The notes under the pieces are model-generated. The model was not told where the DNA came from and ran no database searches. It was given only the letters and a program-made list of their open reading frames with translations. From JAXLYE01 sp046351595 (GTDB lineage Bacteria; Myxococcota_A; Polyangia; Palsa-1104; JAEUJZ01), in contig JAXLYE010000003.1 in the NCBI GenBank assembly GCA_046351595.1, positions 1,116,001 through 1,180,000 of the forward strand: a DNA stretch of 64,000 nt, given 5' to 3'. A program made the position numbers and the translations under genes. Of this stretch, positions 57,812 through 64,000 are shown piece after piece. The stretch's first letter is position 1; each line of letters begins with the position of its first letter.

Positions 57812-59107
57812 ATGGCGCTGCCTCCGCCTCCCAAGCCCGAGCTCAAGAGCGGCGCTGCGAAGCCCGCCGAGAAGCCGGCGCCGAGCAGCGGTGCGGCGGC
57901 GAGCAAGCCGGCGGGCAAGCCGACGGTGGCGGCGGCGGGGCCGGCCCCGGGGCCCGTCGCCAAAGAGGGCGCGAGAGCGGCCCTCAGGCCCCTGGAGAAG
58001 CCGCCCGAGCGGGCCCCGGAGCGTGCGGCCGCCAAGGTCGTGCTCGGGCCGGCGCCGAGCTCGCAGGAGAAGGGGCCGGCCCGGCCCGTGGACAGGCCCG
58101 CGGACAAGCCTGCGGACAGGCCCGCGGACAAGACCGCGCAGAGGGCCGCAGAGCCGCCTCCGCCTTCGCCGCCGCCGCCGCGTGGTGCGGGTCGCGGCGG
58201 CTCGGGAGGGAGCGGCGAGCGCGGCGAGCTCACGACGGTGCTGCGCGGGCGCATCGTGGCCGAGGCGCGGCGGTTCAGCATCCCGGCGCTGCTCGATCTC
58301 TTGCACGCGATGGGCTACCGCGACGAGGAGATCGAGTACCGCAGCTACCAGAGCCAGCGCCCGCAGCCCGCCCTTTTGCACTCGGTCGAATTCCTGGAGC
58401 CGGTGGCGCCGCCGCCGGGCCGCCTGCGCACGGTCCTCATCACCGTGAACATCGGCCTGCTGACGGCGCAGACGCCGCTGCCGTCCTACGTGATGAAGAT
58501 CCTCGACCAGCAGGACGCGAGCGGCATGGCGGAGTTTTTGGCGTTTTTCGATCACCACCTGCTGCGCGACCGCTTCCAGGCGCTGTACCCCGAGCGCAAC
58601 CGCGGCCTGTTCGTCGATTGGGAAGAGACCAAGGCCAAGCTCCTGCGCATGCTCGGTCTGGAGTCGCCGAGCACGATGTACTGGCTGTTCCAGCACGTCT
58701 ATCCCGAGCTCGGTCTGGTGGTGCGCCGCGGCCAGCAGCAGATGCCGCTGAACGCGCTCGGGGCGCTGCTCGGCGAGGCGGTCCTCGGCGAGCGCTATAC
58801 GCTCGGCGGCATCGCGCAGGTGCCGGTGGGTGGGATGGAGATCACGCTGTGCGCAGAGGAGCCCCAGAGCCCGGCCGGCCTGCCCTGGGCGCAGGAGGCG
58901 GCGCGGCGGCTGCGCGAGCAGATCCTTCCGCTCCTACGAGGTGTGGATCTGCAGCTGACGGTGTTCCTGCTCTTCGTCGAGCACACAGAGTGGGCCCGCC
59001 TGGTCCACGAGCAGTACCTCGGCTTCGAGCCGATCCGCGATGACGGGCAGCGCGCGCGCCCGCAGCTCGTGCTGCTGTGGCGCGGCGATGCGCGCACGAT
59101 CGAGTAG
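57812..59107 (+). CDS. Probable TssG-like T6SS baseplate protein with Pro/Ala-rich N-terminus
   Basis: The first ~135 of 431 residues are a disordered Pro/Ala/Lys linker with PADKPADRPADK repeats. From about residue 138 a globular domain follows. The segment ITVNIGLLTAQTPLPSYVMKIL... MAEFLAFFDHHLLRDRFQALYPERN strongly recalls the TssG core (a glycine-leucine-x-Gly-x-x-Pro-Leu-Pro type turn, then DFLDLFNHRLLSL-like helix). The rest is divergent. AGGGA precedes the ATG, 11 bp after the IglI-like stop. TssG normally forms the baseplate wedge with TssF; TssF is not in the window. Confidence 0.6.
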   Translation: MALPPPPKPELKSGAAKPAEKPAPSSGAAASKPAGKPTVAAAGPAPGPVAKEGARAALRPLEKPPERAPERAAAKVVLGPAPSSQEKGPARPVDRPADKPADRPADKTAQRAAEPPPPSPPPPRGAGRGGSGGSGERGELTTVLRGRIVAEARRFSIPALLDLLHAMGYRDEEIEYRSYQSQRPQPALLHSVEFLEPVAPPPGRLRTVLITVNIGLLTAQTPLPSYVMKILDQQDASGMAEFLAFFDHHLLRDRFQALYPERNRGLFVDWEETKAKLLRMLGLESPSTMYWLFQHVYPELGLVVRRGQQQMPLNALGALLGEAVLGERYTLGGIAQVPVGGMEITLCAEEPQSPAGLPWAQEAARRLREQILPLLRGVDLQLTVFLLFVEHTEWARLVHEQYLGFEPIRDDGQRARPQLVLLWRGDARTIE

Positions 59108-59415
59108 CGGCGACCCCGACGCTGTCGTCGCTGCGGCCGCCGCGACCCGCGCGCCCGAGTCCGTGCGCGGGTCTTTCCGGGGCTTGCGCAGACACGCATG
59201 CGGAAAGCCAAGGGGGGATCAGGGGTTACTGGAGCCTGTTGACGAGCTTGGACGATGTGCGACCATGCTCCTGTTCCGCGACAGGATTCTGCTCGGAGGA
59301 AGGCTGCTCCGGAGCGGTTGCCGCAGGCATGGGGTGGCGCGGCGTCGGCCCGAGGGCGTGCGACGGCTCTTTCTGGAGCCTTCCGATCGTTCTGTGCAGA
59401 GAAAGGATAGTGCCC
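59108..59415. other. Gap before tssB, probable second promoter region
   Basis: These 308 bases split the cluster between the TssG-like gene and tssB. A TTGACG at about 59238 is the best -35-like site, but no matching -10 was found. AAAGGA at 59402-59407 is the ribosome-binding site of tssB. An open plus frame crosses the gap into tssB, but the residues before the chosen start have no TssB similarity. Confidence 0.45.
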
Positions 59416-59955
59416 GTGGCGATCCAGGATGAACTCCCACGTTCGAGACTCACGCTGACGTACAAGACCACCATCAACGGTGAGCCGGAGACGGTGAACC
59501 TGCCGCTCCGCCTGCTCATGCTCGGCGACTACTCGCTGGGCACGTCGGCCGATCGCAAGGTTGACCTGGAAGAGCGTCAGCTGCGCTCGATCGACAACCG
59601 CAACCTGGACAGTGTGATGAGCGACATGAACTTGTCGATCAACCTCCAGGTGCCCAACCGCATCAACCCGGATCAGGAGGGCGAGTTCGAGGTCTCGATC
59701 CCGATCACCAAGATGCGGTCGTTCAGCCCCGACGAGATCGCGCAGCACGTGCCGCGGATCAAGGCGCTGCTCCTGCTCAAGTCGCTGCTCCTTGAGCTGC
59801 AGTCGAACATCGACAACCGCAAGGAGCTGCGAAAGATCATCCAGGACCTGTTCCGCAGCCCCGAGAGCCTCGACAAGCTCCGCAGCGAGCTCTCCGAGTA
59901 CAAGGTGCTCCTGCCGGCCAAGGCGGCCAGCAGCGAGCAGAACCCCGAGGCCTAA
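59416..59955 (+). CDS. tssB: T6SS contractile sheath small subunit TssB (VipA)
   Basis: The GTG at 59416 lies eight bases after AAAGGA and gives 179 residues; a GTG six bases earlier is possible but too close to the ribosome-binding site. The sequence (TYKTTINGEPETVNLPLRLLMLGDYSLG; VPNRINPDQEGEFEVSIPITKMRSFSPDEI; LLLLKSLLLELQSNIDNRKELRKIIQDLF) is a clear TssB. It co-assembles with TssC into the contractile sheath around the inner tube. The length is normal for the family. tssC follows after 75 bp. Confidence 0.95.
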   Translation: MAIQDELPRSRLTLTYKTTINGEPETVNLPLRLLMLGDYSLGTSADRKVDLEERQLRSIDNRNLDSVMSDMNLSINLQVPNRINPDQEGEFEVSIPITKMRSFSPDEIAQHVPRIKALLLLKSLLLELQSNIDNRKELRKIIQDLFRSPESLDKLRSELSEYKVLLPAKAASSEQNPEA

Positions 59956-60030
59956 GGCGAAGCGACGCGGCTCCCTGCTTCGAGCTCTGCGAGCGGAGGC
60001 CGCGATTGATTCTTGGATGAGGAACATTCA

Positions 60031-61536
60031 ATGGCTGATGTAAAGACTGACACTCAGGTTGATCTGCTTGAGAAGCTGCTCGGCAGCATGGGAATGTCGT
60101 CCGCCGCCGTTGGGCACAAGCCGATGGTGCAGTCGGCCCTGACCAAGGTCGAAGAGAAGGTCCCGGCCGAGGACCGCTTCCTGTCGGCGCTTGCGACCCT
60201 GGTCAACAACGTCGACAACTCGCAGAAGCGCTTCGACAAGGGCAAGGTCGGCGAGCTCGTCGCGCACATCGACCAGCTCGTGAACGACCAGATGAACGAG
60301 ATCCTCCACCACTCCGACTTCCAGAAGGTCGAGTCGGCGTGGCGCGGCCTCGAGGATCTGGTCTCGCACACCAACTTCAAGGCCAACGTCGCGATCGATC
60401 TGCTCGATGTCGGCAAGGACGAGCTGTTCCAGGACTTCGAGAACAACTCGAGCAACATCTTCGGCAGCGCCCTGTTCAACAAGGTCTATATCGCGGAGTA
60501 CGACCAGTACGGCGGTCGCCCGTTCGGCTCGATGGTCGGCCAGTACGAGTTCTCGAATACGCCGGACGACATCTTCTGGCTCGAGCAGATGGCCAAGATC
60601 GCCAACGCCGCGCACGCGCCGTTCATCGCGTCGGTCTCGCCGAAGTTCTTCGGCTGTGACAGCGTCGAGGGCGTCGAGGCGATCAAGGATCTGGTCGGCC
60701 TGATGGGCCAGCCCAAGTACGGCCGCTGGAACAAGTTCCGCGACACCGAGGTCGCGGCCTACGTCGGCCTGACCTTCCCGCGCTACGTGCTGCGCCTGCC
60801 CTGGCACCCGGAGAAGAACCCCTGCAACAAGGTGAACTTTACCGAGAGCGCGGACGGCGACAGCAGCAAGTACCTGTGGGGCAACTCGGCGATCCTGTTC
60901 GCGCGCAACATGGTGCGCTCGTTCGAGGGCTCGGGCTGGTGCCAGTACCTGCGCGGTCCCAAGGGCGGCGGCATGATCGCGGGCCTGCCGGTCGACACCT
61001 TCGAGATGCGCGAGAAGCCGGGCATCGAGGAGATGACGGCGCCGGTCGAGATCGCGATCCCGGACTACCGCGAGCTCGAGTTCGCGAAGTGCGGCTTCGT
61101 CCCGCTCATCTACCGCAAGGCGAGCGCCGATGCGGCGTTCTTCAGCGTCCAGTCGGTGAAGTCGCCCAAGCGCTTCAAGAACCCGAAGGACTCCGAGAAC
61201 TCGCAGCTGGTGACGAACCTGTCGTACACCTTCTCGGTCACGCGCATCGCGCACTATGTGAAGAGCATCATGCGCGACAACATCGGCACGACGGCCGATG
61301 AGGCGTACATCAAGAAGACGCTCGAGGCGTGGCTGATGCAGTATGTCACCACCGTCGTGAACCCAGACGATCTGACCCTGCGCTACTACCCGTTCAAGGC
61401 CGCTACCGTCGACGTGAAGTCGCGGCCTGGCGAGATCGGCTGGTACGACTGCTCGGTCGCGGTCCTGCCGCACCTGCAGTTCGAAGGAATGAACGTCGAG
61501 CTGCGGCTGGAGTCGCGGCTCGGGGCCAAGGGCTGA
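60031..61536 (+). CDS. tssC: T6SS contractile sheath large subunit TssC (VipB)
   Basis: The ATG at 60031 has AGGAA seven bases upstream and gives 501 residues, normal for TssC. Typical blocks are readable: ESAWRGLEDLVSHTNF, ALFNKVYIAEYDQYGGRPFGSMVGQYEFS, FIASVSPKFFG, FPRYVLRLPWHPEKNP, FEGSGWCQYLRGPKGGGMIAGLPVDTFEM, and the C-terminal FEGMNVELRLESRL. With TssB it forms the sheath that contracts to fire the tube. The gene is well preserved, in contrast to the shortened TssK downstream, which suggests recent rather than old decay of the cluster if decay has occurred. Confidence 0.97.
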   Translation: MADVKTDTQVDLLEKLLGSMGMSSAAVGHKPMVQSALTKVEEKVPAEDRFLSALATLVNNVDNSQKRFDKGKVGELVAHIDQLVNDQMNEILHHSDFQKVESAWRGLEDLVSHTNFKANVAIDLLDVGKDELFQDFENNSSNIFGSALFNKVYIAEYDQYGGRPFGSMVGQYEFSNTPDDIFWLEQMAKIANAAHAPFIASVSPKFFGCDSVEGVEAIKDLVGLMGQPKYGRWNKFRDTEVAAYVGLTFPRYVLRLPWHPEKNPCNKVNFTESADGDSSKYLWGNSAILFARNMVRSFEGSGWCQYLRGPKGGGMIAGLPVDTFEMREKPGIEEMTAPVEIAIPDYRELEFAKCGFVPLIYRKASADAAFFSVQSVKSPKRFKNPKDSENSQLVTNLSYTFSVTRIAHYVKSIMRDNIGTTADEAYIKKTLEAWLMQYVTTVVNPDDLTLRYYPFKAATVDVKSRPGEIGWYDCSVAVLPHLQFEGMNVELRLESRLGAKG

Positions 61537-61565
61537 GCTCTCTGGGATTTATTTAGGAGTACCTG

Positions 61566-62135
61566 ATGCCGAGCATCAACAAGCCTTGTGATGTGTACCA
61601 GGGTTTCAACTTCAAGAAGGACAAGCAGACCACCGTCGGCTTCGTCACCAGCATCAAGATCGGTGACGTGCAGCTCACGGCGGACACCAAGGTCAAGGAC
61701 CCGCTGGCCCCGACCACCGATCTGTCGGTCGTGGCGGTGCTGAACCACGCGATGTGGGAGACCGGCGTCACCGACGCGGTGTACCTGAGCGGCCAGATCT
61801 CGACGGCCAACCGCCAGAGCGTGGCGCTGTTGACGATCATGGACCTGACCAAGATCGAGGTCCTCTTCAAGTTCACGACCTACGAGTACGATCCGCTGCA
61901 GAAGAAGTACTTCAAGTGCCTGGACAAGGACGACGCGGAGCTCAAGGGCCTGGTCGAGAAGAACGGCCAGGACCTGAACCTGTCGGTCGCCGACGACGCG
62001 TCGACCGAGGTCCAGTCGCCGATCAACTTCAGCTTCAGCATCGGCATCAAGCCGCAGCCGGTCGCCCAGACCATCCACATCTCCACCGGTGAGGGGAAGA
62101 ACGTGGTCAAGGCCTGGGGCATCGCGCAGAGCTGA
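61566..62135 (+). CDS. Probable T6SS tube-like protein (divergent Hcp/IglC candidate)
   Basis: The 189-residue protein was not directly recognised. Its place right after tssC, its length and its beta-rich pattern (VGFVTSIKIGDVQLTADTKVKD; LTKIEVLFKFTTYEYDPLQKKYFKCL; PINFSFSIGIKPQP) match the position of the tube protein Hcp, called IglC in Francisella. The central KIEVLFKFTTYEYDPLQKKYFK resembles strands of the Hcp barrel. Similarity is not strong enough to be sure. AGGAG precedes the ATG. If it is not the tube, the cluster has no tube gene in view. A hairpin follows before tssK. Confidence 0.5.
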   Translation: MPSINKPCDVYQGFNFKKDKQTTVGFVTSIKIGDVQLTADTKVKDPLAPTTDLSVVAVLNHAMWETGVTDAVYLSGQISTANRQSVALLTIMDLTKIEVLFKFTTYEYDPLQKKYFKCLDKDDAELKGLVEKNGQDLNLSVADDASTEVQSPINFSFSIGIKPQPVAQTIHISTGEGKNVVKAWGIAQS

Positions 62136-62147
62136 TCAGCCTGCGGG

Positions 62148-62183
62148 TCCGCGGCCGGCGGGGGTCGCTCGCCGCGCCGCGGA
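62148..62183 (+). promoter_or_regulatory. GC-rich hairpin between the tube-like gene and tssK
   Basis: TCCGCGGC (62148-62155) pairs with GCCGCGGA (62176-62183), and inside it GGCG (62157-62160) pairs with CGCC (62170-62173). It lacks a U-tract. As a stem directly after the tube-like gene it could protect the upstream mRNA or reduce read-through, keeping tube protein in excess over tssK. Confidence 0.5.
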
Positions 62184-62203
62184 TCTGCGCCGCCTTCAAC
62201 CAC

Positions 62204-63241
62204 ATGGGAAAATTTCAGTACAAGCTGGCGCCGCTCCGCTGGTACCTCGGGCAGACGCTCCTGCCCGAGCACTTCAATACCCAGCAGGTGGCGATCGCCG
62301 ACGAGATCCGCCTGCGCGCCGCGATCGCGGGCCTGCCGGGCTTCGGCGTGGCGCGGCTCTCGTGGAACGAGGCGTCGCTGCGCAGCGGCACGCTCTCGAT
62401 CAGCGAGCTGACCGTGGTGCTGCCCGACGGGCGCATCGTCGACGTGCCGGGCAACGCGACGCTCGACTCGTTCTCGCTGGCGCAGACCGGATCGTCGCGC
62501 GCGACCGTCTACCTGCACCTCCTGAAGGAGACCACGAGCCCGTCCGGCAACGAGGTCTACGCCAAGGACCCGCCGGTGGTGCAGCGCGTGATGTACCGGC
62601 TGCAGCTGTCGGTGGCGCAGGTCCTGCCGAACAGCGACATGCCGTTCCGGCTGGCCGAGTTCAAGAGCGAGAGCGGCAAGTGGAGCCTGTCGAGCGACGT
62701 GCTGCCGCCGCTCTTGCAGGTCGGCGAGAACCCGTTCTTGAGCGAGACGATCGAGGGCCTGGTGCGGGCGCTGCTCGGCTTCCGGCCGCAGCTCGAGCAG
62801 GAGCTGACCGAGAGCCTGTACCGCACGGATCGCATCGCCGCGGTGCGCCGCTGCTTGAACGAGGTCTGCCGCACGCTGTCGCACCTGGAGGACCTGAAGT
62901 TCGGCGTGCACCGCCACCCGTTTTTCCTGTTCGACGCGCTGCGCAACCTGTACTTCGAGGTCTGCAGCTTCCACGAGTCCCTGCCGGCCGAGAGCGTCGT
63001 CGCCTACCGCCACGAGCAGCTCGCGGAGTGCCTGGGGGTGCTGCTGCGCGAGAAGCACTCCCCCGTCGAGGACTACCCCAAATCATTCCCCAAGGCGATG
63101 CAACGGCTTGCAGGTCAAGGGCGTAGGGTTGGGGAGCGACGCGCTCGTCGTTCAGGGGGCGAGGAGCGCCGCTGCGTGCTTGGGACTTCAGGAACGGGAC
63201 ACTGGACGTTCCTCGGGCTGGCGCGCCGGCGAAAGGCGTAG
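62204..63241 (+). CDS. tssK: T6SS baseplate protein TssK, C-terminal region missing
   Basis: The ATG at 62204 gives 345 residues. The first ~295 are TssK-like: LRWYLGQTLLPEHFNTQQVAI at the N-terminus, PVVQRVMYRLQLSVAQ and PPLLQVGENPFLSETIEGLV in the centre, and FLFDALRNLYFEVCSFHESLP near the end. From EDYPKSFP on (about 63085), the last ~50 residues are Arg-rich, with no family similarity. TssK is normally 400-450 residues, and its C-terminal domain docks the baseplate onto the TssJLM membrane complex. No other frame downstream restores it. The gene is either truncated by rearrangement or naturally short. There is no good ribosome-binding site. Confidence 0.75.
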   Translation: MGKFQYKLAPLRWYLGQTLLPEHFNTQQVAIADEIRLRAAIAGLPGFGVARLSWNEASLRSGTLSISELTVVLPDGRIVDVPGNATLDSFSLAQTGSSRATVYLHLLKETTSPSGNEVYAKDPPVVQRVMYRLQLSVAQVLPNSDMPFRLAEFKSESGKWSLSSDVLPPLLQVGENPFLSETIEGLVRALLGFRPQLEQELTESLYRTDRIAAVRRCLNEVCRTLSHLEDLKFGVHRHPFFLFDALRNLYFEVCSFHESLPAESVVAYRHEQLAECLGVLLREKHSPVEDYPKSFPKAMQRLAGQGRRVGERRARRSGGEERRCVLGTSGTGHWTFLGLARRRKA

Positions 63242-63437
63242 ACGCCCCGTCACTTGCAGAAGTAAAATCCTCTGGGCTCCGACTCCTGCTGTCCCACCCG
63301 CCTCTATGTTGCTGGCAAATGCAGAGGTGCGCTGACGTGATGTGGAGCAAGCCCGCTGCGGGTATGGCAAGCGAAACGTAGGGGGCCTGAGTTCATGACT
63401 TCATGGCGTTACCGAGCTCACCCCGCTGAGGTGACAG
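63242..63437. other. Lower-GC junction after truncated tssK
   Basis: From about 63240 to 63430 base composition is visibly less GC-rich than in the genes around it, and no frame looks coding. A short stem (CCCGC-T-GCGGG, near 63350) is the only structure noted. GAGGTGA near 63430 serves the next gene. This may be the scar where the T6SS cluster was cut. Confidence 0.45.
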
Positions 63438-63836
63438 ATGATTTACTCTGACGAACCGTGGTTGACGATACACTGGGATGAGTCCTGCCAGGCTGTCCGC
63501 TTGGAGTGGAAGTCCTACGTCGAGGGCGAGCCAGCCAAAGCGGGCCTCAACGCGGGTCTGGAGCTGTTCAAGACCAAGCGCACCAACCGCTGGATTGCCG
63601 ACGTCCGCCGGCTCGGTCCCATCCGCCAGGTCGATCAGCAGTGGGTTGCCGAAGACTGGCACCCGCGCGCCATCGCGGCCGGAGTGCGCTACATGGCGAC
63701 CGTCATTCCCAAGAGCTCGATCGCGCGCTTGTCGGTCAAGCAGCTCCACGGGAAGCTCGGCAACGCCGAATTCATCATCAATAACTTCGACGACCTGGAG
63801 CAGGCGCGCGAGTGGCTCCGTAGTCAGCCCCGATAG
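63438..63836 (+). CDS. STAS/SEC14-like domain protein
   Basis: The 132-residue protein has the pattern of stand-alone STAS/SEC14-like proteins: a first strand WLTIHWDESCQAVRLEWKSYVEG, a helix AKAGLNAGLELFKTKRTNRWIADVRRLGPI, and a Trp-Asp motif region WVAEDWHPRAIAAGVRYMATVIP. It is a cytosolic protein that may bind a ligand or a regulator; function is unknown. GAGGTGACAG precedes the ATG. Its stop codon lies in a short tandem repeat. It has no obvious link to the T6SS genes. Confidence 0.72.
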   Translation: MIYSDEPWLTIHWDESCQAVRLEWKSYVEGEPAKAGLNAGLELFKTKRTNRWIADVRRLGPIRQVDQQWVAEDWHPRAIAAGVRYMATVIPKSSIARLSVKQLHGKLGNAEFIINNFDDLEQAREWLRSQPR

Positions 63837-63856
63837 GCCGATAGGCCGATAGGCCG
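63833..63856 (+). repeat. Three tandem copies of ATAGGCCG
   Basis: The 8-bp unit starts at 63833, 63841 and 63849. The stop codon TAG of the upstream gene lies in the first copy. Each further copy also has a TAG, so expansion would not extend the protein much. Confidence 0.85.
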
Positions 63857-63899
63857 CGGCAGCGCGCTCCACGTGCGGTAGTAACAGCTCGGTGCGCTC

Positions 63900-64000
63900 T
63901 CAGGGAGCGCTGATCCACTGGATGACGGAGGTCCAGTCCGGCGTCGTCCGCACGCCGACCAGCGCCGGATAGCGTGCTGGGATCGCCTTCTTCCAGGTCC
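63900..64000 (-). CDS. 3' end of a minus-strand gene entering from outside the window
   Basis: A minus-strand frame runs from the window edge to a TGA at 63900-63902 and encodes about 32 residues ending WTSVIQWISAP. The composition is protein-like, with Trp, Tyr and Ile in a plausible order, unlike the Arg/Ala-rich shadows elsewhere. The family cannot be told from so little. It converges with the STAS/SEC14-like gene. Confidence 0.4.
   Translation of the reverse strand, partial: TWKKAIPARYPALVGVRTTPDWTSVIQWISAP

Noticed and set aside
63108..63335. 75-codon frame after the truncated tssK, considered as a frameshifted TssK end
   Set aside because: Its sequence has no TssK C-terminal similarity, so a simple frameshift does not explain the loss.

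Overview
The window is GC-rich (roughly 70 percent) bacterial chromosome that most resembles Myxococcota, probably the Polyangia side. The evidence is two eukaryotic-type Ser/Thr kinases, several lipoproteins with Asp/Pro/Met-rich linkers, cysteine-rich secreted proteins, C-termini of the MYXO-CTERM type, a LamG tail-fibre-like protein and a type VI secretion (T6SS) gene cluster. No rRNA, tRNA, CRISPR array, insertion sequence or prophage integrase was recognised. All family assignments come from reading the translated sequence; no database search was run.

Layout. 1-2938 (minus): the front of a kinase/AAA-ATPase signalling protein and a single-domain response regulator. 3292-5775: a repeat-rich tail-fibre-like LamG protein. 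5984-9078: a QsdR-like TetR regulator, a Baeyer-Villiger-type monooxygenase and a short-chain dehydrogenase, apparently one operon read from a leaderless promoter. 9116-9661 (minus): a Cu/Zn superoxide dismutase lipoprotein. 9924-19807: a five-gene MoxR/DUF58/BatA-like/double-VWA operon led by a large membrane coiled-coil protein. 19898-22819 (minus): a membrane Ser/Thr kinase and a glutathione S-transferase whose promoter carries a TetR-type palindrome. 23099-24565: a small membrane protein and a SAM methyltransferase.

25058-37387 is mainly a run of exported proteins: an EGF/beta-helix lipoprotein, an SGNH esterase-like lipoprotein, a legume-lectin-like MYXO-CTERM protein, a zinc phospholipase C-like protein that continues through a MYXO-CTERM segment into a lipoprotein-like half, and a copper monooxygenase (PHM-like) lipoprotein. 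The cytosolic ATP-grasp/tyrosine phosphatase fusion closes it. 37487-43405: an MMPL transporter overlapping a GT-C glycosyltransferase, then histidine ammonia-lyase. 43402-47893: a small membrane protein, a cysteine-rich lipoprotein, an M4 metalloprotease and a small exported protein. 48455-52420: an NTT-like transporter fused to HEAT and cyclic-nucleotide-binding domains, followed by a stand-alone paralogue of its sensor domain. 52500-54248: a DUF4336 protein and NAD-type isocitrate dehydrogenase.

54310-63241 is a T6SS cluster: a degenerate AMP-binding protein, PAAR-like DUF4280 tip, IglI-like protein, TssG-like protein, TssB, TssC, a probable divergent tube protein and a TssK that loses similarity after about residue 295. 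TssE, TssF, TssJ, TssL, TssM, ClpV and VgrG are not seen. A lower-GC junction, a STAS/SEC14-like gene and the end of a minus-strand gene close the window. The strongest leads are the AMP-binding pseudoenzyme in the T6SS operon, the shortened TssK, the phospholipase/MYXO-CTERM/lipoprotein fusion, the transporter-HEAT-CNBD pair, and several well-formed palindromes and phased repeats between genes.
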